In this document: piece after piece, positions 25,223 to 32,679 of the stretch
Layout: every line of letters starts with the position of its first letter
Numbering within the stretch: position 1 is the first letter of the stretch
Assembly: GCA_028715415.1 (NCBI GenBank)
Contig: JAQURX010000003.1
Span: 121,903 to 173,935, forward strand
DNA length: 52,033 nt
Reading direction: 5' to 3'
Source: Candidatus Omnitrophota bacterium
GTDB lineage: Bacteria > Omnitrophota > Gorgyraeia > Gygaellales > Profunditerraquicolaceae
The notes under the pieces: generated by a model
What the model saw: only the letters and a program-made list of their open reading frames with translations
What the model was told of the DNA's origin: nothing
The model's database searches: none
Translations under genes and position numbers: made by a program

Positions 25223-26437
25223 ATGAGTGAAGATAGAAGGGTTGTAGTAACCGGGTTAGGTGTAGTTTCGTCCATTGGAACTGGTAAAGAGGAATTTTGG
25301 AATAATCTTTTACAAGGGGAATCCGGCATAGCCAAGGTTGAATCATTTGATACTACAGATCATTTTACTCATCTTGGCGGAGAGGTTAAAGGTTTTGCAC
25401 CCGAAGAATTCATAGATAGAAGAAAAGTAAAACTGATGGGAAGGGCAACTCAATTCGCTTGCGCCGCAGCAAAATTAGCTTTTGAAGACGCTCGTCTTAA
25501 GTTAGATAAGCCTAGTAAAAATAGAATAGCTGTGTGTTTAGGGACAACGGGTGGCGAAGCTAAAGAAATTGAATCAATCAATGCTGTTTGGGTTAAGGAT
25601 GGTTTGAACAAAGTTGATAAGCGTTCAATATCAAAATATCCAATGAATAATATTTCTTCTAATGTGGCAAGAGAATTAAAGGCAAAAGGGCCCAATCGCT
25701 TGTTTACCACTGCTTGTGCAGCGGGAAATTATGCTATTGGTTATGGTTTCGATCTTTTGAAGCTTGGTAAGGCAGATTTGGCAGTTGTCGGAGGCTCAGA
25801 AGCTTTTTCGTATATTTCATTTACTGGCTTTAACCAGCTTAGGATTACAGCTTCGGAAATGTGCCAGCCTTTTGACAAAAATAGAAAGGGTTTGCTGGTT
25901 GGAGAAGGTTCAGCTATATTGATACTGGAAACTTTAGATCAAGCTATTAAAAGAGGCGCGTATATTTATGCTGAAATTTTAGGTTATGGTTTAAGTTGTG
26001 ATGCTTCTAATATGGTTAATCCGGATACAGCTGGTATGGTTCAAGGTATGAGGAGAGCTTTGGGGGCAGCGAAGATTTCAGCAGATGAGGTTGACTATGT
26101 CAGCGCACATGGCACCGGGACACGGAATAACGATAAAGCAGAATGCGCAGCTATAAAGTCAGTTTTTGATGATAGGAAATTAGCTGTTAGTTCTATAAAA
26201 TCAATGTTGGGGCATACTATGGGGGCTTCTTCAGCAATTGAAGCAATAACTTGTTGCCTTGTAGTTGGTAAAGATATTATTCCTCCCACAATAAATTACA
26301 GGGCCAAAGACTCAGAATGTGATATTGATTGTGTGCCTAACAGAGCAAGAAAACAAAGAGTAAATATTGCAATAAATAATGCTTTTGCTTTTGGAGGGAA
26401 TAATTCTTGTTTAGTCATTAAGAAATTTGTTAGTTGA
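25223..26437 (+). CDS. Beta-ketoacyl-ACP synthase (FabF-like KS-alpha)
   Basis: The enzyme condenses an acyl chain with malonyl-ACP. Its 404 residues keep the full triad: Cys165 in TTACAAGNYAIG, His296 in SAHGTGTRNND and His331 in MLGHTMGAS. The N-terminus VVVTGLGVVSSIGTGKEEFW and the terminal FGGNNSCLVIKKF are normal for FabF. It lies 11 bp after the inactive paralogue, and the positions of His296 and His331 correspond to Asn296 and Glu331 there, so the pair arose by duplication. Primary fatty-acid FabF would usually sit with fabD, fabG and acpP, which are absent; a specialised pathway is more likely. Confidence 0.92.
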   Translation: MSEDRRVVVTGLGVVSSIGTGKEEFWNNLLQGESGIAKVESFDTTDHFTHLGGEVKGFAPEEFIDRRKVKLMGRATQFACAAAKLAFEDARLKLDKPSKNRIAVCLGTTGGEAKEIESINAVWVKDGLNKVDKRSISKYPMNNISSNVARELKAKGPNRLFTTACAAGNYAIGYGFDLLKLGKADLAVVGGSEAFSYISFTGFNQLRITASEMCQPFDKNRKGLLVGEGSAILILETLDQAIKRGAYIYAEILGYGLSCDASNMVNPDTAGMVQGMRRALGAAKISADEVDYVSAHGTGTRNNDKAECAAIKSVFDDRKLAVSSIKSMLGHTMGASSAIEAITCCLVVGKDIIPPTINYRAKDSECDIDCVPNRARKQRVNIAINNAFAFGGNNSCLVIKKFVS

Positions 26438-26493
26438 GTTATAACGATAAAATTATTTTTTTCTTATGAGGCAACAAAGCCTTTTTAATTAAT

Positions 26494-27831
26494 ATGAGAA
26501 TATTGTTAATTAATTTCAGGGATAGCAAGGATTGCTCTTCTGGTTTCAAGGTTTTGTTTCCCAATGGTTTGCTATATGTTGCCGCAGCTTTAGAAAAAAC
26601 AGGCCATAATGTTTCAATTATTGATTTTCTGTATGAAGAAGAATTTTCATCATTAGATGAAGAGCTTTTAAGGGCAGATGCAGTTGGCGTCTCATTCTCA
26701 GGAAATATCAATCATAAATTTAATTCGGTTCTTAAGCACATAAAAACATTAAATCCTAACCTCCCTTGCATTACAGGAGGGGTTGCTGCTACGGAATTAC
26801 CGGGTTTTTTTCTAAATATGGGTTTTGATTTTGTTGTGTTAGGGGAAGCAGAAGAAACAGCAGTTAAGTTATTAGCTAAATTGAAAGAAGGCAATTTTGA
26901 CGAAGTTGAAAACATAGCTTTTACTAAAGAAGGGAAGATTACAATAAATAAAATAAAGCCGCCAGTAGAAGATTTAGATTCCCTGCCTTTTCCTGCGCGG
27001 CATCTTATCAATATGGCTTCTTATGATGAGTTAATAATAACGGTTAGTAGGGGCCAATGCCCTAAGGAATGCACTTTTTGTTTTCGCCGCCAGAATTATT
27101 ATTCAGGTAATAGGCTTAGAGTGAGGTCATTTGTTAATATTTCCGATGAAATGTCAGAAATATATAAGTATTATCCAGATAAATATATTTGGATTACAGA
27201 TGATAATTTTACAATGCTTAGTAACGAATGGTTTAAATCATTTGTTGCTGAGCTGAAAAAGAAGCATTTTTCCGGAAAATGGATTTGTTTTTCCAGAGTG
27301 GATTCTATTGATTATGAAAAACTCTCTATGATGAAAGATGCGGGTTGTGTTTCTTTGCTTTTTGGGGTTGAGAGCGGATCACAAAGAATATTAGACTTCT
27401 ATAAAAAAGGAATAACAATAAAACAAATTAAGAATGCATTTAGAATGTGTAAAGACCTTGGTCTAAAAACTCATGCTTTTTTTATCGTTGGTTCACCCGG
27501 GGAGACGAAAAAAGATTTAAAGTTAAGCCTTAAACTGTTTTGGCAGATCAAACCAGATTCATATGAGGTATCTACATTGCTTCCTATGCCCGGTACGCCA
27601 TTATATGATTACTGTTTTGAGAATAAGCTGTTAAAAGAAGAAATTGCTGATAGAGAAAGAGCCTATATATTTTATCTAGAAAATATCAAGCCCGGGTATT
27701 TTAAGCTGCTCGTAAAGCTTGCTCATCTGACAGAAGAAGATTTATATAATTTTAAGAATGAAATGAGTCGTATTTTCATGCAATTATCCAAAAAAACAGA
27801 AGGGAATGTCACAATAAGCAACCTTGTTTAG
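26494..27831 (+). CDS. B12-binding-domain radical SAM enzyme
   Basis: The 445-residue protein has an N-terminal Rossmann-like B12-binding-type domain (residues 1-135; MRILLINF, GVSFSGN, ITGGVAATELPG, VVLGEAEETAVKLL). A radical SAM core follows, with the 4Fe-4S motif CPKECTFC (Cys189, Cys193, Cys196). LLFGVESGSQRILDFYKKG and HAFFIVGSPGET are typical of the class. The cobalamin DxHxxG motif is not visible, so cobalamin use is uncertain. Members methylate or rearrange lipids, antibiotics and tetrapyrroles. Placed between the ketosynthase pair and an acyl carrier protein, it probably modifies the acyl chain, which is inference. No clear SD precedes the ATG. Confidence 0.87.
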   Translation: MRILLINFRDSKDCSSGFKVLFPNGLLYVAAALEKTGHNVSIIDFLYEEEFSSLDEELLRADAVGVSFSGNINHKFNSVLKHIKTLNPNLPCITGGVAATELPGFFLNMGFDFVVLGEAEETAVKLLAKLKEGNFDEVENIAFTKEGKITINKIKPPVEDLDSLPFPARHLINMASYDELIITVSRGQCPKECTFCFRRQNYYSGNRLRVRSFVNISDEMSEIYKYYPDKYIWITDDNFTMLSNEWFKSFVAELKKKHFSGKWICFSRVDSIDYEKLSMMKDAGCVSLLFGVESGSQRILDFYKKGITIKQIKNAFRMCKDLGLKTHAFFIVGSPGETKKDLKLSLKLFWQIKPDSYEVSTLLPMPGTPLYDYCFENKLLKEEIADRERAYIFYLENIKPGYFKLLVKLAHLTEEDLYNFKNEMSRIFMQLSKKTEGNVTISNLV

Positions 27832-27873
27832 TTATTAAAAAATGTCAGTTCAGTTTATAATTGGGAGATAACT

Positions 27874-28176
27874 ATGGGCAGAGATAAGCCGGATAATTTG
27901 GAAAATGAAATTAAAAAGATTATTGCAGATACCACGGGGATAAGCCGCTCGAATTTAGATGCAGATGCAGATTTATGGAAAGACTTCAGGATAGATTCTT
28001 TAAAAGCGCTTGAGGTTATTATAGTTTTAGAAAAACGCTATAAAATTAAAATTAGGGATGAAAACTTGCCAAAATTATCCAGCGTTAATAAGGCGGTTGA
28101 AATCGTAAGGCTCGCTTTGAAAAAGCAGTCAATAATTAGCAAGCTTTGGAGATTTTTGTTTTCTAAGGGTGAATAG
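27874..28176 (+). CDS. Acyl carrier protein
   Basis: The 100-residue protein is an ACP: helix 1 NEIKKIIADTTG, then the phosphopantetheine site FRIDSLKALE with Ser42, and helix 3 with VLEKRYKIKI. It is longer than AcpP (about 78 residues) by a basic C-terminal tail ending LKKQSIISKLWRFLFSKGE, which might contact a membrane or partner. It should be modified by a phosphopantetheinyl transferase encoded elsewhere. It is the dedicated carrier expected for the nearby ketosynthase pair. Confidence 0.92.
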   Translation: MGRDKPDNLENEIKKIIADTTGISRSNLDADADLWKDFRIDSLKALEVIIVLEKRYKIKIRDENLPKLSSVNKAVEIVRLALKKQSIISKLWRFLFSKGE

Positions 28177-28184
28177 GCTTTAAA

Positions 28185-29612
28185 ATGAATGAAAAATACG
28201 ACTATGATGCAGTAATTATTGGAGCCGGTATAAGCGGGCTTGTTTGCGGTTGTTATTTAGCAAAAGCCGGCTTAAAAACTTTAATAGTTGAGAAGAATTA
28301 TAAGCCGGGAGGGTATTGTTGCTCTTATGTAAGGGATGGGTACTATTTTAAACCAGGAGTGCATGCTTTAGGTGCTTTGCGTCCGGGGGGGAGCCTTAAT
28401 AAAATTCTTTCCGATTTAGGCGTACTAAGCGATCTTGTTTTGACAAGGCATGACCCATCTTATATTATTAAAACTCCAGAATTTGATTTTAATATTTATA
28501 ACTCTATTGATTCTACCATTGATGAATTCTGCAGGTGTTTTCCAAGGGAAAAAGATAATATCCGGGCTTTTTTAAAATATATTGTTTCTGCTGAATTAAA
28601 CTCGTTGCTAAAATTCAGAAGCTTGAATTTTGAGCAATTATTAAATAAATATTTTTTTGATAAAAGGCTTAAAACGGTTATTTCACTTTTTATCCTAGGT
28701 TTTTCGGGGTTACCTCCTTGGCAGGTTCCTTCAATAGTCGGCTGCTTTATTTTAAGAGATTTTGTTTTTGATGGAGGATATTGCCCCTCAAAAGGGATGC
28801 AGGATTTTCCTGATACATTATTAAGAAGGTTTAAAGAACTTAAAGGCGAAACAATTTTTTGCAAAAGAGCTACAAAAATAATTTGTGATGGCAAAAGGGC
28901 AGTTGGCATTACGTTGCAAGATGGCAGGGATATATTTTCAAAATATGTAATTTCTGCTTGTGATGCAAGGCAAACATTTATTGAATTCATACAAAATAAG
29001 CTTGATAAAGGTTTTGAAAATAAATTCAGAAAATATATTCCTTCTACATCGTTGTTTATAGTGCTCTTGGGATTGGATAAGCCTATTGGTTTATCGAGTT
29101 CAAATTACGGGTCAGAAATAATCTTGATTAATACCCTAGATATAAAGAAAATTTATTCAGCAATGCTTAGGTTCCAGAATAATTGTCTTCTCTCCTCTTT
29201 TCTTTCTTTACCCGGAGATTCGGTTCCCGATAAGATTTCAGTCCGTTTGGGCGTTAATACGATATACAGAGACCATGATTATTGGAAAAACGGAGGTGCT
29301 GAAAAACTGTCTTTTAGGATGATAAACATGGCAGAGAAAATTTTTCCGGGGTTGGGGAAAAGCATAAATTATAAATTCATCGCAACCCCAGTTACTTTTG
29401 AGGCTTGGACTGGTAATTATCAAGGTGCTGCTTATGGATGGGCTAGTATTTTTGACCAAATAGGCAATCCGGATATTTCACAAAGGGCACCAGTAGAAAA
29501 CCTTTATTTAACCGGGCATTGGGTTAATAAAAGCAGCGGCATTAGTGCGGTTTCCGTTTGTGGATTTGATACCGCTAAAATGATTATTAAAAACATGGAG
29601 AGCCAAAAGTAA
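28185..29612 (+). CDS. Phytoene-desaturase-like FAD-dependent oxidoreductase
   Basis: The 475-residue flavoprotein begins with an FAD dinucleotide motif (VIIGAGISGLVCGCYLAKAGLKT...VEK) and the CrtI/amine-oxidase-like GGYCCSYVRDGYYFKPGVHALG segment. It ends with LYLTGHWVNKSSGISAVSVCG, the usual C-terminal FAD loop of the family. Members desaturate or isomerise polyene and acyl chains. It starts 8 bp after the ACP and overlaps the GNAT gene by 1 bp, so it is in the same operon. Carotenoid synthesis is unlikely here because no phytoene synthase is present; a carrier-bound acyl substrate is a reasonable inference. Confidence 0.87.
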   Translation: MNEKYDYDAVIIGAGISGLVCGCYLAKAGLKTLIVEKNYKPGGYCCSYVRDGYYFKPGVHALGALRPGGSLNKILSDLGVLSDLVLTRHDPSYIIKTPEFDFNIYNSIDSTIDEFCRCFPREKDNIRAFLKYIVSAELNSLLKFRSLNFEQLLNKYFFDKRLKTVISLFILGFSGLPPWQVPSIVGCFILRDFVFDGGYCPSKGMQDFPDTLLRRFKELKGETIFCKRATKIICDGKRAVGITLQDGRDIFSKYVISACDARQTFIEFIQNKLDKGFENKFRKYIPSTSLFIVLLGLDKPIGLSSSNYGSEIILINTLDIKKIYSAMLRFQNNCLLSSFLSLPGDSVPDKISVRLGVNTIYRDHDYWKNGGAEKLSFRMINMAEKIFPGLGKSINYKFIATPVTFEAWTGNYQGAAYGWASIFDQIGNPDISQRAPVENLYLTGHWVNKSSGISAVSVCGFDTAKMIIKNMESQK

Positions 29613-30607
29613 TGGATAAAATAGATACCACTCTTTTTCGTAAGTACAATAATGGCGATGAGAAGCAGATTGTAGATTTATATAATCGTTGTTTTGTTTT
29701 AACAAGGCCAAGAATGCTTGATGATTGGTATTGGGAATTTAAGAATGGCTTAGATGGTAACGCGGTTATTTATGTAGCAGAGCTTGAAGGTTCAATAGTC
29801 GGGCATTTTTCCGGCGTACCATTTAAATTTAAGCTAGGCAATAATACTTTAACCGCTTACTATGCTTTGGATTTAATGGTTTCTCCCGAATGCCGCAGAA
29901 AAGGAATAGCTACCAGCATTTTAAAAACTTCGATTGGATCGGGAGTGTTAGAAAACAGCTTATCGTATGGAATGGCTAATGATATACATTTAAGCCTTGG
30001 AACACGCAAGTTTAATTATTTGACTTTGGGTTTCATTCCTAGGTTTATCAAAGATAATTCCGGATGGTTTTCCTTCAGCCGCATCAAAAATGTATTTAAT
30101 ATATACAGCAAAAAAAGGATTAAGATTACATCGATTGATTCATTTGATGAAGAAGCAAATGAGTTTTGGGCTAAAGTTTCTAAGAATTATTCGGCAGCAA
30201 CTGTTAGGGATGCGGATTATTTAAATTGGAGATATGTCTCTAAGCCGTATAATAACTATAAGAAGTTTTTGATAAGAGAGAATGGAGAAATAGTTGGATA
30301 CTTTGTTTTGGAATGCAAAACCGTTGTTGGATTAATTGTTGAAATACTGATAGATTGCCGTAAAGATGTTGTTAATGCGGCCTTAGATTTTATCGGGAAT
30401 TTTTTTAAAGAAAAAGGCATTCAGCAGGTTGTTTACTATGGGCTTGATGAGCAGTTATGCCCGTGGCTTAAGAGTAACCGGTTCGTTGTTTCTGGAAACT
30501 CGGAGCTCCAGTTTGTTATCAAGAATACAAATTACTTTGAAGGTTTTAATATTGCATTAGACAAAAAGAACTGGCTGCTTTCCTATGGAGATATGGAATC
30601 TCTTTAA
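29612..30607 (+). CDS. GNAT-family acyltransferase
   Basis: The 331-residue protein has a GNAT fold in the first 150 residues: YVAELEGSIVGHFSGVPF, then DLMVSPECRRKGIATSIL, where the RKGIA loop binds the acyl-CoA/ACP phosphopantetheine. The C-terminal half looks like a second, more divergent GNAT-like unit (FLIRENGEIVGYFVLE), so it may be a double-GNAT protein. The acyl donor and acceptor are unknown. It closes the ketosynthase operon and precedes the peptide gene by 61 bp, so it could join an acyl chain to the peptide, as reported for other lipidated peptides. This last point is inference. Confidence 0.8.
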   Translation: MDKIDTTLFRKYNNGDEKQIVDLYNRCFVLTRPRMLDDWYWEFKNGLDGNAVIYVAELEGSIVGHFSGVPFKFKLGNNTLTAYYALDLMVSPECRRKGIATSILKTSIGSGVLENSLSYGMANDIHLSLGTRKFNYLTLGFIPRFIKDNSGWFSFSRIKNVFNIYSKKRIKITSIDSFDEEANEFWAKVSKNYSAATVRDADYLNWRYVSKPYNNYKKFLIRENGEIVGYFVLECKTVVGLIVEILIDCRKDVVNAALDFIGNFFKEKGIQQVVYYGLDEQLCPWLKSNRFVVSGNSELQFVIKNTNYFEGFNIALDKKNWLLSYGDMESL

Positions 30608-30633
30608 GAAAACAGGGCTAATGCAATTAATTC

Positions 30634-30662
30634 TTGACAAAATAACCAAGTTTGTATATATT
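30634..30662 (+). promoter_or_regulatory. Strong promoter for the small peptide gene
   Basis: TTGACA at 30634-30639 and TATATT at 30657-30662 are separated by 17 bp. The ATG of the peptide gene follows after 6 bp, again without an SD, so translation may be leaderless. Confidence 0.8.
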
Positions 30663-30668
30663 AAATCC

Positions 30669-30797
30669 ATGAATAAAGAAAATAAAGTAGCACAAAAGTC
30701 GGATAAGCAGCAAAAGGATAAGCCGGTTTATAAGAAGCCTTCTTTTGTAAAGCACGGAAATTTACGCTTTATAAATATTAACGTAGGTTTATCTTAA
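30669..30797 (+). CDS. Candidate RiPP precursor peptide with lasso-leader-like motif
   Basis: The 42-residue peptide starts MNKENKVAQKSDKQQKDKP, a charged, soluble N-terminus rich in Lys and Gln. It continues VYKKPSFVKHGNLRFININV and ends GLS. Residues Tyr21, Pro24, Phe26 and Gly30 fit Y-x2-P-x-L-x3-G, the leader motif bound by lasso-peptide PqqD-type proteins, with Phe for Leu. The tail after Gly30 has only 12 residues, with neither the usual Thr near its start nor a Gly-initiated lasso core. The gene stands alone between its own promoter and a Rho-independent terminator, just before two PqqD genes and two radical SAM genes, as expected for a highly expressed precursor. A longer in-frame start at 30585 would lie inside the GNAT gene and lacks promoter support. 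Confidence 0.65.
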   Translation: MNKENKVAQKSDKQQKDKPVYKKPSFVKHGNLRFININVGLS

Positions 30798-30823
30798 TAT
30801 TCTTTTCTCTGTTTCTTAAATAT

Positions 30824-30864
30824 CGCCTATCTTAACTATAAAAAGGCAAGATAGGTGTTTTTTT
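30824..30864 (+). terminator. Rho-independent terminator after the peptide gene
   Basis: CGCCTATCTT (30824-30833) pairs with AAGATAGGTG (30848-30857), 10 bp with one G-T pair, followed by seven T (30858-30864). The 30865-30942 stretch shows nothing else recognisable. Confidence 0.9.
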
Positions 30865-30942
30865 GTCTCTAAACTCTATTCTTTTCTATCCCGCTGATCA
30901 TTAAAGAACTCACCTTTTTAATCAATATGGCCTAAAAAGATA

Positions 30943-30971
30943 TTGCTCGTGTTTTTGCCTTGTGGTAAGAT
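30943..30971 (+). promoter_or_regulatory. Promoter for the PqqD/radical SAM genes
   Basis: TTGCTC at 30943-30948 and TAAGAT at 30966-30971 are 17 bp apart. The first PqqD ATG lies 16 bp further, without an SD. Confidence 0.55.
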
Positions 30972-30987
30972 AATCTAATAGATTTCT

Positions 30988-31296
30988 ATGCCTATAAAGC
31001 CCAAACCCGATGATATATTAAGGCCTTCCAAAGACTTTCTTGGATTAGAGGTGGATGGAGTTTTTGTAATTGCCAGCCTTATCCATGGTAAAGAATATAA
31101 GCAAGATGAAGTATTTGAGTTAGACGATATAAGCAAGCGGATATGGCAATTGCTTGATGGGCGTAGGAGCTTAAAAGAGATAGCAGGTATGTTATCCTCA
31201 GATTTTGGAATATCTCATAATGAATTGCAGGAAGATATTTTAGAACTTACGGAAAAGTTTCTTGAAAAAGACTTGCTGATAAAAGCGATTGAATAA
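30988..31296 (+). CDS. PqqD-family peptide chaperone 1
   Basis: PqqD-type proteins (RiPP recognition elements) bind the leader of a precursor peptide and present it to modifying enzymes. The 102-residue protein has the fold's pattern: beta strands with VDGVFVIASL, the ELDDISKRIWQLLDG turn-helix and a winged-helix SLKEIAGMLSSDFGISHNELQEDI. It starts 191 bp after the peptide gene under its own likely promoter and is followed within 2 bp by a second, different PqqD gene. A stand-alone PqqD is typical for RiPP clusters; a related wing-helix role in polysaccharide loci cannot be excluded. Confidence 0.8.
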   Translation: MPIKPKPDDILRPSKDFLGLEVDGVFVIASLIHGKEYKQDEVFELDDISKRIWQLLDGRRSLKEIAGMLSSDFGISHNELQEDILELTEKFLEKDLLIKAIE

Positions 31297-31298
31297 AT

Positions 31299-31568
31299 AT
31301 GCCTGTTCAATACAAAATTAAGACAGAAGATGTTAGTTATAAATTAGTTGAGAATGAGGTAATTGTCCTTAATCTAAAGACCGGTGAATATTACACTTTA
31401 GATGAAACTGGTTCATTTGTATGGCTATTATTGGAGCAAAAGACATCAATTGATGAAATAGCCGGTAAATTATCAAAAAAATATGGTATTGATAAAAAGG
31501 TTGCCTTTTCTGATACTAAGCTTCTGTTAAAGAATTTCATGAAAGAAAACCTCATATTTATTATATAA
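31299..31568 (+). CDS. PqqD-family peptide chaperone 2
   Basis: The 89-residue protein has the classic PqqD lay-out: VENEVIVLNLKTGEYYTLDETGSFVWLLLEQ, then DEIAGKLSKKYG and a final helix. It is clearly different from PqqD 1 beyond the shared fold. It starts 2 bp after PqqD 1 and ends 40 bp before the first radical SAM/SPASM gene. Tandem unlike PqqD genes could each serve one of the two following radical SAM enzymes, which is inference. Confidence 0.85.
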   Translation: MPVQYKIKTEDVSYKLVENEVIVLNLKTGEYYTLDETGSFVWLLLEQKTSIDEIAGKLSKKYGIDKKVAFSDTKLLLKNFMKENLIFII

Positions 31569-31608
31569 GTTTGTTTTGAAATCTCCGGCATCCAACATTT
31601 CATTGTAA

Positions 31609-32676
31609 ATGATAAATTTATCCCTTCCTCCAGTTAGAGAAATCTTGAAACGGTTGATTAAAGAAAAAAGCGTTAAAAAGGCAGTTGGTTATGCTAATTT
31701 TATGCTTTCAAAGAAGCTGCCGTATTTCTTTTCGCCTCTTAGCATGAGAATTTCCATCACAAATAGGTGTAACCTTAATTGTTTGTTTTGTTCAAACCAA
31801 TATACTAAAGACAAAAAAAAGGATATGAGTTTTGAGGAGTTTAAATATATTTTAGGCCAATTCCCATTCTTAGAAGAAGTAAATTTAACTAGTTTCGGGG
31901 AGAGTTTTTTAAATAAAGATTTTTTTCTGATGTTGGAATACCTTAAGAAAAGGCGGATAAGCGCATGGTGTATTGATAATTTTGACCTGTTGAATGAAAA
32001 AACAGCCCGAGATTTGGTTAATGTCGGGACTATTAAGAAAATCTATGCTTCCATTGACGGGGGTGACAAAGCTACTTTTGAAATGTTAAGAGGAGGCGCA
32101 AAATTTGAAGATGTTGTTGGCAATATAAAATTGCTGGAGCGCCAGAAATTAATTCTTAATAAGAAGTTTCCCGAGATAAAACTAATTTGCACTGTTTCCA
32201 TGAAAAATATCCAAAATATGGGAAAAATAGTGGAATTAGCAAAGGAGCTTAACCTTAAAGAAGTTCTTTTCAGCCCTCTGCTCATAATGGATAATTATTC
32301 TCCGGGCTATGAAGAATTAATTAAGACTATGATGCCATCTATGGGCTTGTATCAAGAAGAGGGTAAGAAAGCGGTTCAGAAGGGTAGAGAGTTAGGGGTA
32401 AATGTTTGCATTACAGAGATAAAACGTTTTGCTACTGATTGCTATAAATGGCTTTGGAATGAAGTTGATATAGGTTATGATGGAGCTGTCTGGCCATGCT
32501 GCCGTATGGATTATGGAGGAGATGAAAAAAAGAATGTTCCTTATGGGAATATTTTTAAAGAGAGTTTTAGAAGAATTTGGCTTTCCGATAGATATAGATT
32601 AACCAGAGAGAAATTATCTAAAGGAGAGCTTGTGGAGGCATGCCGGTATAAAGGATTCTGTGAAGAAGGGGTTTGA
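31609..32676 (+). CDS. Radical SAM/SPASM-like enzyme 1
   Basis: The 355-residue protein has a radical SAM core with CNLNCLFC (Cys54, Cys58, Cys61) after a 45-residue N-terminal extension. Its C-terminal region resembles a SPASM/twitch domain, with Cys278, Cys297, Cys298, Cys345 and Cys351 as likely ligands of auxiliary iron-sulfur clusters. DGAVWPCCRMDYG and YGNIFKESFRRIW are the usual SPASM surroundings. SPASM enzymes often cross-link or epimerise RiPP residues, although some act in carbohydrate or enzyme maturation. It is a tandem paralogue of the next gene; both start with the same xREILxRLIKEK segment, which supports the chosen start. Confidence 0.85.
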   Translation: MINLSLPPVREILKRLIKEKSVKKAVGYANFMLSKKLPYFFSPLSMRISITNRCNLNCLFCSNQYTKDKKKDMSFEEFKYILGQFPFLEEVNLTSFGESFLNKDFFLMLEYLKKRRISAWCIDNFDLLNEKTARDLVNVGTIKKIYASIDGGDKATFEMLRGGAKFEDVVGNIKLLERQKLILNKKFPEIKLICTVSMKNIQNMGKIVELAKELNLKEVLFSPLLIMDNYSPGYEELIKTMMPSMGLYQEEGKKAVQKGRELGVNVCITEIKRFATDCYKWLWNEVDIGYDGAVWPCCRMDYGGDEKKNVPYGNIFKESFRRIWLSDRYRLTREKLSKGELVEACRYKGFCEEGV

Positions 32677-32679
32677 GCT

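Noticed and set aside
26438-26493. Terminator between the ketosynthase and B12 radical SAM genes
   Set aside because: The AGGC/GCCT stem is only 4 bp with a short T-run; too weak to call.
28496-28990. Open frame of 164 codons on the minus strand inside the flavoenzyme gene
   Set aside because: Opposite-strand shadow with low-complexity Ser/Leu/Lys content and no initiation signals.
28185-29612. Carotenoid biosynthesis cluster
   Set aside because: The flavoenzyme resembles CrtI, but phytoene synthase and other carotenoid genes are absent and an ACP gene is adjacent.
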